This document shows positions 43,797 through 51,455 of a stretch of DNA of 64,000 nt, one piece after another. The translations under genes were made by a program, and so were the position numbers. How positions within the stretch are numbered: position 1 is the stretch's first letter; every line of letters starts with the position of its first letter. The notes beneath the pieces are model-generated. The model worked only from the letters and a program-made list of their open reading frames with translations. It was not told the DNA's origin and made no database searches. The stretch comes from Candidatus Dormiibacter inghamiae (lineage in GTDB: Bacteria > Chloroflexota > Dormibacteria > Dormibacterales > Dormibacteraceae). The DNA lies in the NCBI GenBank assembly GCA_016464825.1, contig JAEKNQ010000054.1, forward strand, positions 62,001 through 126,000. Reading direction: 5' to 3'.

Positions 43797-45173
43797 TCAG
43801 CGCGCGGACCAGGCGGCCTGCACCCGCTTCTGCGCGGTGTTCAGTGAGCGACCCGTGACCACCTCACCGGTCTCTACGTAGCGCTCATGGTTGAACTCGA
43901 GCCGCTCGGGCTCGTAGAGGTAGTTCACCATCACGCCACAGGAGCCGCGGCCTCCCTCGGACAGATCAGCGTTGACATTGATCTGTTCCAGGCGGGCGCC
44001 GTTCGCGAGATGGAAGTGGGCCACCGGGTCGGCCGCGCTGCGGCCGCTCCGACGCTGACGGGTCAGATACGCGAGGGCCAGCCGCTCCAGCACCTTGTTC
44101 GCCCGCTCCGGCCGCGGTGCCGGCGCGGTGAGCAACTTTCGCAGTGTGCTTCCCTGGGCGGCCGCCAACCGGTTCAGCTCGTCGGCCTGATCACCGATGA
44201 GTGCTCTGAGCCGGGAGTCAGTGAAGCCATCAGAATCTTCCTCGTCCACCAAGCTCGCTGCCAATCCGGGAAGCGGCGAGAGCGTAGCGAACGTCTTGAG
44301 CCCCGGCAGCGCAGCCGAGAGCTCGCTCACCACCTGCTTGATCAGGAAGTTGCCGAAGGAGATGCCGCGCAGGCCCTTCTGGCAGTTGCTGATCGAGTAG
44401 AAGGTCGCGGTGTCAGCGTTCTTGGTCGAGCCGACATTGCGCTGCGGGTCGATCACCGGACCGATGGCTGTGGCCAGGCCGTGACTCAGGGCCACCTCGA
44501 CAAAGATGAGCGGCTCGCCCGGCAGGGCCGGGTGGAAGAAGGCGTAGCAGCGGCGATCCTCGGCAAGCCGAAGGCGAAGGTCGGCCCAGCCCTGAATCGC
44601 GTGCACCGCCTCGTACTCGATGAGCCTTTCGAGAATGGCTGCGGGTGTTTCCCAACTGATCTCCTGCAACTGCAAGAAGCCGCGATTGAACCAGGAGCTC
44701 AGCAGATGGCGCAGATCGAAGTCGAGCGCTTCCAGATCAGGGTCCGGATCGAGCCCGAGCAGGCTGGCGCGCAGATTCACCAGCGTGCGAGTGCCGCCCG
44801 GCGCCATGTTGAGCCGTCGGAACAGCTCCTGGCGGGGCGGCTCGCTGGCCGCTTGAAGCTGCAGCGTAGCTGCCACGTCGCGTTCGGCGCGCCAGCGCTC
44901 AATCGCTCTCTCTAGGCCGGCCGGGTCAGGGGCGAAGCTGGCGGCCAGCAGGCGGAGGAAGTCGGCTGTCTTTCGCCCGTCCATCGCATTGATCTCATCC
45001 ACGAGGTCGCTGGCGAGCGCGATGCCCGCCGCTTCCCCGCGCTGCGCCAGAAGCCGCTCGCAGAGTTGGCGGGCGTCGCGGCTCTGCCGGCCGCCGGGCA
45101 GGTTGAGGACCGCCCGGCCGCGGTCGGCTATGACGCCAACGTGCTCAAACCAGCTACGTGCCGCCATGGACAC
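43797..45173 (-). CDS. Malonyl-CoA decarboxylase
   Basis: A 458-residue MCD-family enzyme that splits malonyl-CoA to acetyl-CoA and CO2. The N-terminal helical domain is followed by the GNAT-like catalytic domain with CYAFFHPALPGEPLIFVEVA, NCQKGLRGISFGNFLIK and FATLSPLPGL. The catalytic Ser/His of the family lie in the LSPLPG and HE (LEFNHERYV) stretches. It reverses the reaction of acetyl-CoA carboxylase, whose AccA/AccD subunits are encoded at 7.2-9.0 kb. It stands alone; the first ATG is at 45167-45173. Confidence 0.93.
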   Translation of the reverse strand: MSMAARSWFEHVGVIADRGRAVLNLPGGRQSRDARQLCERLLAQRGEAAGIALASDLVDEINAMDGRKTADFLRLLAASFAPDPAGLERAIERWRAERDVAATLQLQAASEPPRQELFRRLNMAPGGTRTLVNLRASLLGLDPDPDLEALDFDLRHLLSSWFNRGFLQLQEISWETPAAILERLIEYEAVHAIQGWADLRLRLAEDRRCYAFFHPALPGEPLIFVEVALSHGLATAIGPVIDPQRNVGSTKNADTATFYSISNCQKGLRGISFGNFLIKQVVSELSAALPGLKTFATLSPLPGLAASLVDEEDSDGFTDSRLRALIGDQADELNRLAAAQGSTLRKLLTAPAPRPERANKVLERLALAYLTRQRRSGRSAADPVAHFHLANGARLEQINVNADLSEGGRGSCGVMVNYLYEPERLEFNHERYVETGEVVTGRSLNTAQKRVQAAWSAR

Positions 45174-45263
45174 TCCGAACGCTCAGCGGGCGGGACACCT
45201 TGAGCCGAATCTACAGCGAGGCAATGAGGCCGCCCCGAACGCCGGCCATCCGGAGCGTCTTTG

Positions 45264-45386
45264 ACCCGATAAATAGAGACCCACGACGTCAGTGAGCATC
45301 TCCGCAATGCGAGAGTCGTTGGAGAGCTTGAAGGCCAGCACCCGGTGCGGCTGCACGCAACTCCGACGCCAGACTCGGCTCACCGT
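45264..45386 (-). pseudogene. IS630-type transposase scrap
   Basis: The minus strand reads [20 protein letters not shown] then [19 protein letters not shown], which corresponds to the segment between the second HTH and the first catalytic Asp of IS630 transposases (compare the intact copy at 14.4 kb: KPHRFERYMASDDPDF). No ends or further parts were found. The gap 45174-46037 otherwise holds only this and a small frameshifted ORF. Confidence 0.55.
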
Positions 45387-45706
45387 GTCGTGAACAGGTT
45401 CGCCAAAGCCGGTGTGGGTGAAGAGGAACCGGTAGGCATCGCCCGGATGGGCACCGCGCACTTCCAAGAGCTGCAGATTGGCCGATCTGGCGCGGAAGAT
45501 GATCCGCCTGCGCGGGCTGCGAGCCGAGAAAGACATTCCAGACGTCTTACACGATGTCGGCCTCCCGCGCCCGGCGGCCGGCGGAGAACATCCCCAGTCC
45601 CGGTCAAGGACAACTCGGGTCGAGTATCGTCAACGACCCCTTTCTCGGTGCTGATGCTCTTCGAAATGCGGCGGTACGAGCTCGCTTCCCGGTATGGTCG
45701 GCAGTG

Positions 45707-46009
45707 ATGACCAGCGCAGCTGCGCTGTCAGCTCTTGAACGACCCCTGAGGGAGATCGTGATGCGCCTGACCGGCCTTCCGAGTCGCTCGCTCTGCCCTC
45801 GAGTGGAGGTATGGCGCACCGCGGACGCCATCCACCTCGACTTCAGCAGCGAGGCGGCCCAACAGGTGGTCGTGGTTCCCGCTCGGCCTGCTCGACGCCG
45901 CCGAACCTGAGCAGGAGGAGGTGAGGATGCTGGCCCACCTACGGCGGATTGGTTATCACACAAGCCACCAGCCGCCCGATGAGTGGGGTCGCGGAGGCCG
46001 CGAGCGCTG
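45707..46009 (+). pseudogene. Small hypothetical ORF with a probable frameshift
   Basis: One frame reads MTSAAALSALERPLREIVMR, then PRVEVWRTADAIHLDFSSEA; from ~45865 another frame carries FPLGLLDAAEPEQEEVRMLA and HLRRIGYHTSHQPPDEWGRG to TGA 46007-46009. Joined they give ~100 residues of plausible composition. I recognise no family, and coding status is weak. Confidence 0.25.
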
Positions 46010-46037
46010 ACCTCCGCGGATCCCATCCGGACGATGG

Positions 46038-47255
46038 CTATCGCTTAAGCAACCCGTGCGGGTTGAGCACGAACTTCTTCGAGGCCCCTTTGTCGAAATC
46101 CTTATAACCCTGGGGCGCATCGTCGACCGAGATCACGGTGGCGTTGACTGCCTTGGCGATCTGGACGCGATCGTGCAGGATCGCATTCATCAGGCCCCGG
46201 TGGTAACTCATGACCGGGCACTGGCCGGTGGTGAAGACGTGCGACTTCGCCCAGCCCAAGCCGATCCGGATCTTTAGTGAGCCGACCTTGGCGTCCTCAT
46301 CGATGCCGCCTGGGTCACCGGTCACGTAGAGCCCCGGGATGCCGATGCTCGCCCCGGCCCGAGCGACCCCCATCACCGAGTTGAGGACGGTGGCGGGCGC
46401 CTCGTGGCTTGAGTCCGTTCCATGGCCCTTCGCCTCGAAGCCGACGCAGTCGACCGCGGCGTCGACCTCCGGAACTCCGAGGATCTGCTCGATCTGCTCG
46501 GGAACCTCACCTTTGGAGACGTCCAGCGTCTCGCAGCCGAAGCTGCGCGCCTGCGCGAGACGCTCGGGAATGAGATCGCCCACGATGACCACGGCCGCGC
46601 CCAGGAACTGGGCAGAGTGCGCACAGGCAAGGCCGACCGGGCCAGCGCCGGCTACGTATACGGTCGAACCAGGACCAACGCCCGCGGTGTAGGCGCCGTG
46701 GAACCCGGTCGGAAAAATGTCGGAGAGCATGGTCAGGTCGAGGATCTTCTCCATGGCCTGGTCCTTGTCCGGGAACTTGAGCAAGTTCCAGTCGGCGTAG
46801 GGGACCATGACGTACTCGGCCTGGCCACCGACCCAGCCGCCCATGTCCACGTAGCCGTAGGCGGAACCAGGCCGCTCCGGGTTCACGTTCAGGCAGATGC
46901 CGGTCTTGCCCTCCTTACAGTTCCGACAGCGGCCGCAGGCGATGTTGAAGGGGACCGAGCAGAGGTCGCCCTTCTTAATGAATTCGACGTCATGGCCGAG
47001 CTCGATCACCTCGCCCGTGATCTCGTGACCCAGGACCAGGCCGTTGGGCGCCGTGGTTCGGCCCCGGACCATGTGCTGGTCAGAGCCGCAGATGTTCGTG
47101 GAGACGATCTTGAGGATGACTCCATGCTCGCACTTACGTCCCACGTTCTTCGGGTTGACGCCCGGGCCATCCTTGAGGATCAGCTCGGGGTAGTCGATGG
47201 TCTGAACCTCGACCTCGCCTGGACCGATGTAGGCGACCGCCTTGTTACCCGCCAT
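46038..47255 (-). CDS. fdhA: Glutathione-independent formaldehyde dehydrogenase (zinc-type alcohol dehydrogenase family)
   Basis: A 405-residue zinc-dependent medium-chain dehydrogenase matching the glutathione-independent formaldehyde dehydrogenases (PFDH/FdhA). The start KAVAYIGPGEVEVQTIDYPE, catalytic-zinc region TNICGSDQHMVRG and GHEITGEV, structural-zinc cysteines (CGRCRNCKEGKTGIC), VYVAGAGPVGLACAHSAQ for NAD, and FTTGQCPVMSYHRGLM are all family marks. It oxidises formaldehyde to formate with tightly bound NAD. ATG 47255 is chosen because GGAGGGAGGT lies just upstream; the frame continues to 47390 without coding character. Confidence 0.93.
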   Translation of the reverse strand: MAGNKAVAYIGPGEVEVQTIDYPELILKDGPGVNPKNVGRKCEHGVILKIVSTNICGSDQHMVRGRTTAPNGLVLGHEITGEVIELGHDVEFIKKGDLCSVPFNIACGRCRNCKEGKTGICLNVNPERPGSAYGYVDMGGWVGGQAEYVMVPYADWNLLKFPDKDQAMEKILDLTMLSDIFPTGFHGAYTAGVGPGSTVYVAGAGPVGLACAHSAQFLGAAVVIVGDLIPERLAQARSFGCETLDVSKGEVPEQIEQILGVPEVDAAVDCVGFEAKGHGTDSSHEAPATVLNSVMGVARAGASIGIPGLYVTGDPGGIDEDAKVGSLKIRIGLGWAKSHVFTTGQCPVMSYHRGLMNAILHDRVQIAKAVNATVISVDDAPQGYKDFDKGASKKFVLNPHGLLKR

Positions 47256-47498
47256 GGGGCACCTCCCTCCACCGCGCAGGTGCTGCGGCGCCCGTACGGG
47301 CTGGCCCGACGCCCGGCGCGGCAGCCTACCCCGAGACTCGGGGACCCCTCGGGGACCGTCGCTGTGGAGACGCTGCGTACAGCGTGACACTTCCCCCCAA
47401 GCAAACTACACCGCCGTCATAGCGGTGTCAAGGTCGAACGCTCTTCTTCGGGCGGTGAGGAGGATTGAAATTGAAATTAGCGGTAGGCTGCCGGCCGC

Positions 47499-47594
47499 GA
47501 GGGGAAGGTCGTGGCCTACGCGAGGGTTTCCACCGGTGACAAGGACCAGAATCACGAGACCCATCTCCGGCCGTTACGCGACCACGTCGCTCGG
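47499..47594 (+). pseudogene. N-terminal scrap of a serine recombinase/resolvase
   Basis: The sequence KVVAYARVSTGDKDQNHETH then LRPLRDHV matches the first ~30 residues of resolvase/invertase-type serine recombinases, including the catalytic Ser in YARVST. The frame then becomes non-homologous. It lies in the ~530-base gap between the formaldehyde dehydrogenase and ECF genes. Confidence 0.55.
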
Positions 47595-47599
47595 CCAGC

Positions 47600-47790
47600 T
47601 CACGGAAATCCCACAGGGATTGCTCGGTCCAGGCCAAGTTCCTCGCGACGGGTGCCGGCGGCTAAGTGCAGCGCACCACACCGGAGAGGGCGGCGTGAAG
47701 TGGAGCTTGAAACGTGGGTGCTGTCACTGGCGTAGGTGTCCAGGGCCAAGTGCAGCTCGCCCTGGGGGTAGCTCGCGGCCAACAGCCTTG
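47600..47790 (-). pseudogene. IS630-like transposase scrap, frameshifted
   Basis: On the minus strand GELHLALDTYASDST and, after a shift of frame, HPRFKLHFTPPS resemble the second catalytic block of IS630-like transposases (consensus like LHLVLDNYATHK followed by HPRFHLHFTPTS). The catalytic Asp is kept but the gene is far from complete. It abuts the resolvase scrap on the other strand. Confidence 0.4.
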
Positions 47791-47917
47791 AGCCGCGTCG
47801 TCGGAGCGCTGACGCAGCTGCGTTCGGGCCGCCTGTAACACTTGAGCGTATGCCGAGGGTGTGGCCGGAAAGGTGGCCGAGGGATTGGTTGGCTGGTACC
47901 GTCCGGTATAGGTTGCC

Positions 47918-48478
47918 GTGACCACGCAGCCGGGAAGCAGGCAGCCAGACGGCGCCTTACGCAATCGGCCCTTCGAGGTCATCGCGGGCCAGAGCTATGA
48001 GGATTGGGAGACCATCTACCACCAGAACGTGGTTGGCATCTACCGACTGGTCTACGGGCGCGTCGGCAACCGGCCCGACGCAGAGGACATCACCGCGGAG
48101 GTGTTCCTCGCGGCACTGCGGCGGCTGCGGCTACCGGCGCCGGTGCCCAGCGTGCGCGCGTACCTGGTGGCGACGGCACGCACCGTGCTGGCCGACCATT
48201 GGCGTCGCCATTATTCGGCGCCAACCGCTATCAGCTTCGTGGAGGGACTCGCGGCCGACCTTCCAGTTCCGTGGGCTGAAGGCGAGGCCGCGGAGCGGGC
48301 CACGCGCGTGATGAGCCAGCTGCCGGACCAGCCGCGCCGCGTGCTCGAACTGCGCTTCCTCCGCGGCTACTCCATCAAAGAGACGGCTGCCGATATGGGT
48401 ATCACTTCGGCGAATGCCCGCGTCCTTCAGCACCGCGCCCTCCGTCGCGCCGCCGAGCTCGAGGCAGAGCTGGAATAG
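47918..48478 (+). CDS. ECF-type RNA polymerase sigma factor
   Basis: A 186-residue sigma-70-family ECF factor. Region 2 is visible at WETIYHQNVVGIYRLVYGRV and NRPDAEDITAEVFLAALRRL, region 4 at LPDQPRRVLELRFLRGYSIK and ETAADMGITSANARVLQHRA. The start GTG 47918 is the first good one. Its TAG stop is immediately followed by the GTG of the Rieske-protein gene, so the two are tightly coupled. In this arrangement the second gene is normally an anti-sigma factor. Confidence 0.93.
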   Translation: MTTQPGSRQPDGALRNRPFEVIAGQSYEDWETIYHQNVVGIYRLVYGRVGNRPDAEDITAEVFLAALRRLRLPAPVPSVRAYLVATARTVLADHWRRHYSAPTAISFVEGLAADLPVPWAEGEAAERATRVMSQLPDQPRRVLELRFLRGYSIKETAADMGITSANARVLQHRALRRAAELEAELE

Positions 48479-49138
48479 GTGAGGCGAAGACCTGAGAGCC
48501 GGCTGACCGGCTTCCTGGACGACATCCTGCGGAACCGGCGTCCGCGACGGTTCCATGCGTCTCCCGACGAGCTGGAGGCGATGCGCGCGGCGGTCAAATT
48601 GCGACGGGCTAAGCCTGGTGCCGACCTGCCCGACCCGGCCTTCGTCGACCGGCTCGGCCGCCGCTTGCGCCAGGATCTGCAGCCGCCGGGCCGGAGCGAC
48701 CTCTCCCGCCGCGGTCTGTTCCGGACGGCGGGCACCGCGGTCGCCGCCGTAGCGCTTGGAGCTGTGGCCGACCATGCCATCTTCGAGCGGGTCTCCCCGG
48801 GGCCGATGGGCGAACTCGTACCAGGCGGCGCGCGCTGGGTGCCCGTGGTCGCGGCCGACGCGGTGGCGGACGGCCAGGCGGTCCGCTTCTCCACAGGTGC
48901 CATGGAGGGGTACGTGGTCAACCAGGGCGGCGAGCTGTCCGCCGTCTCGGCCGTCTGCACCCACCAGGGTTGCATCCTGCAGTGGAACGGCCCGGGACGG
49001 CTCAGCTGTCCCTGCCATCGGACCGCCTTCTCCTTTGCCGGTGAGGTCGTGTTCCACGAGCTCAGCCGTGCGCCGGCCCGGCTTGCCCGCCTGCGCAGCC
49101 GCGTGATCGGAGCGGAGGTCGAGGTCTTCGTCGTCTGA
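48479..49138 (+). CDS. Membrane-anchored Rieske 2Fe-2S protein, possible redox-sensing anti-sigma factor
   Basis: A 219-residue protein. Residues 1-72 are a charged, probably cytoplasmic helical domain (DELEAMRAAVKLRRAKPGAD, DPAFVDRLGRRLRQ). Then comes a twin-arginine motif SRRGLF and a hydrophobic anchor (GTAVAAVALGAVADHAI). The Rieske fold follows at ~115-219, with cluster ligands CTHQGC and CPCHRTAF intact. It directly follows the ECF gene with no spacer, the usual place of an anti-sigma factor, so I infer that the N-terminal domain binds the sigma factor and the external cluster senses redox state. An electron-transfer role alone is the alternative. A cupredoxin follows after 74 bases. 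Confidence 0.82.
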   Translation: MRRRPESRLTGFLDDILRNRRPRRFHASPDELEAMRAAVKLRRAKPGADLPDPAFVDRLGRRLRQDLQPPGRSDLSRRGLFRTAGTAVAAVALGAVADHAIFERVSPGPMGELVPGGARWVPVVAADAVADGQAVRFSTGAMEGYVVNQGGELSAVSAVCTHQGCILQWNGPGRLSCPCHRTAFSFAGEVVFHELSRAPARLARLRSRVIGAEVEVFVV

Positions 49139-49212
49139 CCTGTGACCTGAGGCCGTTGTAACACCGCCCCGTATCTCCGTCTCAAATCCAAACCCTTGCT
49201 GGAGGTGACGCG

Positions 49213-49638
49213 GTGAAATCGTTATGGATGGTCCCGGGACTCCGCCTGGCGCTGACCTGGACCGTGCTCTTGTTGCTGGCCGCCTGCGGCGGTTCAGGCG
49301 CGGCTCAGGCCACCCCGACGCAGTCCGCGGCGGCCCCGACCGCGAACGCGAGCGCCAACCCCAACCCGCCCGCGGCGCCCGTCGCGACCGACCACGTCAC
49401 GATCAAGGACTTCAGGTTCATGCCCGCCGCGATCACGGCGAAGGCGGGCACGACTGTCACCTGGATCAACCAGGACGCGGACGTGCACACGGTGGCCTTT
49501 CAGGCTGAGAGCGGACTGGTCTCGAAGCCCATGCAGCAAGGTGAAAGCTTCACCCACACGTTCGCGAGTGCGGGCACCTTCCCGTACATCTGCTCCATCC
49601 ATCCGTCCATGCACGGGATGGCGGTCGTCACCACCTGA
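49213..49638 (+). CDS. Cupredoxin-domain lipoprotein (plastocyanin/azurin-like)
   Basis: A 141-residue exported copper protein. The signal peptide ends in the lipobox LLAACGG, then an Ala/Pro/Asn-rich linker (~residues 25-58), then a cupredoxin domain: FRFMPAAITAKAGTTVTWIN, DVHTVAF with the first His, and YICSIHPSMHGMAVV with Cys, His and Met ligands of a type 1 copper site. Start GTG 49213 has GGAGGTGA upstream. It lies between the Rieske and phosphoesterase genes and may exchange electrons with the Rieske protein outside the membrane. Confidence 0.92.
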   Translation: MKSLWMVPGLRLALTWTVLLLLAACGGSGAAQATPTQSAAAPTANASANPNPPAAPVATDHVTIKDFRFMPAAITAKAGTTVTWINQDADVHTVAFQAESGLVSKPMQQGESFTHTFASAGTFPYICSIHPSMHGMAVVTT

Positions 49639-49655
49639 CAGGAGGACTTGGACCA

Positions 49656-50600
49656 ATGACAGAACTGACAGACACCAACCACTCGGAGCTCGACCGGCGT
49701 GGCTTTCTGAAATGTATGGCCTGGGCCGGCACCGCGGTCACCTGGACGGTCTCGGGCGGCGTGCTGAGCGCCTGCGAGATCGGTGCCAACCCCGCGCAAG
49801 CGCCTAAGCCGCGGAGCAAGGACCTGTATTTCGTACAGATCAGCGACAGCCATATCGGGTTCAAGGGCACGGCCAACGCCGACGTGACCGCAACTTTCGG
49901 ACAGGCCATCTCACAGGTCAACGCGCTCGCCCAGCGGCCGGCCTTCGTCATGAACACCGGCGATCTTACTCACACCTCGACGGCGGCTCAGTTCGACACG
50001 GTCAAGCAGCTGGCGGGCACCCTGAAGACAGCGCATGTGTTCCAGGTCCCGGGCGAGCACGACGTGATTGGTGGCGCCCAGGCATACCTGGATCGTTACG
50101 GCAAGTCCACGGTGGGCACCGGCTACTACAGCTTCGACATGAACGGGGTCCACTTCCTGGCCCTGGTCAACGTCAACCAGACCGAGCAGATGGGCCATCT
50201 TGGGCAGGAGCAGCTGGACTGGATCAAGAAGGACCTGTCGGGACTGGCCAGCGACACCCCGATCGTGGTCTTCGCGCACGTCCCGCTCTTCGCCATGTAC
50301 CCGCAGTGGGGATGGTCGACCGACGACGCAGTGCAGGCGCTCGGCTTCATGAAGCGGTTCGGTTCGGTGAGCTGCCTCAACGGCCACGTCCACCAGGTCA
50401 TGACCAAAGTCGAGGGCAATGTGACCTTCCACACCGCACGCGGCACCGCCTTCCCGCTTCCGGCGCCGGGCACCGCGCCGGCCCCGACGCCGGTCACCGT
50501 GCCGGCCGGCCAGCTGCACCAGGCACTCGGCGTCAGCGAGGTGCGCTGGACCGCGAGGTACAGCCGCCTGGCCATCGTCGACGACACCCTGCCCACCTAG
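49656..50600 (+). CDS. Tat-exported metallophosphoesterase
   Basis: A 314-residue calcineurin-type phosphoesterase. The signal has a twin-arginine motif (DRRGFLKCMAWAG) and a possible lipobox (LSACE). Metal-binding motifs follow in order: DSHIG, NTGDLTHT, PGEHD (in place of GNHD), FAHVPL and NGHVHQ. So the enzyme acts outside the membrane. ATG 49656 follows ACAGGAGGA. It is the last gene of the ECF-Rieske-cupredoxin set, only 17 bases after the cupredoxin gene. The substrate is unknown; family members hydrolyse phosphodiesters or phosphomonoesters. Confidence 0.9.
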   Translation: MTELTDTNHSELDRRGFLKCMAWAGTAVTWTVSGGVLSACEIGANPAQAPKPRSKDLYFVQISDSHIGFKGTANADVTATFGQAISQVNALAQRPAFVMNTGDLTHTSTAAQFDTVKQLAGTLKTAHVFQVPGEHDVIGGAQAYLDRYGKSTVGTGYYSFDMNGVHFLALVNVNQTEQMGHLGQEQLDWIKKDLSGLASDTPIVVFAHVPLFAMYPQWGWSTDDAVQALGFMKRFGSVSCLNGHVHQVMTKVEGNVTFHTARGTAFPLPAPGTAPAPTPVTVPAGQLHQALGVSEVRWTARYSRLAIVDDTLPT

Positions 50601-50734
50601 CCTCGCTCGCGGAGGCGGCCAGCAGCTGGGCTTGAACAAGCACGGGTCCGGCCAGGGCTTCCGCAGCATGATGCCGCTGGCCGTAGGCCGCGGTACCTCG
50701 CCTGAGTGTCGGCTCGTCTGGCAGCCACGGGGGC

Positions 50735-51455
50735 GGGACGGTCGGCCAGCTGGGCCTTGAGGCGTCGCCCGAGGAGTATGTCGAGCACATGGTCGACGTC
50801 TTCCGCGAGGTGCGGCGGGTGCTGCGCGCAGACGGGACGTGGCTGAACCTTGGTGATAGCTATGCCGGCTCGTGGGGGGCACAATCACGCGGGAACCACA
50901 CCGGCGATGACAAGTCCACGCTGGATAGTCACCCTAATGGGCTGACGCTGCACGGACGCCAGATCGCCGCCCACCCGCACTATCCGAGTGGAAGCGGCAG
51001 CGTCAAGCGGACCCCTGGCCTCCAGCAGAAGGACCTAGTGGGGATACCTTGGTTAGTGGCTTGGACGCTTCAAGCGCCTTACTACTCGGGACGGACTCCC
51101 GTAGAGCGCGATCGGGTTTGGTTGGCCGGTACTAGATGCAGAAGGTACCATCTGCGGGTTCGATCACACGCGGGCCGACAATGGCAGCCAGCGTACTGGC
51201 ATTCACGTCAATATCGCCAACGCCTCGATTCGACTACTCGATGAGGCGGCCAGAATCTGGCCCACCAATCGTAGTGAGCACGGCAAGCCCGGTGAGGGGC
51301 ACCTTGGCTTACAGCCTACTTATCGCTGGATTGTGCAGGGCATCGAGAACAAGGTGGCCTTCCTGAAAGAGGTCTACCCGCATCTGATTGCGAAGCGGAA
51401 GCAGGCATCGCTGCCGTACTCGGTCCTTCTCTTGATGGCCAATGCGAAGTGGGCT
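50735..51455 (+). pseudogene. DNA methyltransferase remnant with embedded LAGLIDADG-like domain, frameshifted and cut by IS3
   Basis: The first frame reads GQLGLEASPEEYVEHMVDVF, REVRRVLRADGTWLNLGDSY and KDLVGIPWLVAWTLQ: the middle of a phage-type N4/N6 DNA methyltransferase, including a NLGDSY-like block. At ~51132 the frame shifts in the middle of a LAGLIDADG-like motif: WLAG lies in the first frame and VLDAEGTICGFDHTRADNG in the second. The latter goes on with GIHVNIANASIRLLDEAARI, PTYRWIVQGIENKVAFLKEV and YPHLIAKRKQASLPY, a homing-endonuclease-like fold. The reading then ends at the left end of the IS3 element. The true 5' end of the gene is missing. Confidence 0.65.

Noticed and set aside
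43887-44915. 342-codon plus-strand ORF
   Set aside because: Antisense shadow of the malonyl-CoA decarboxylase gene.
46422-47387. 321-codon plus-strand ORF
   Set aside because: Antisense to the formaldehyde dehydrogenase gene.
47511-47735. Complete small resolvase gene
   Set aside because: Only the first ~30 residues match a serine recombinase; the rest is Arg/Ser/Pro-rich noise.
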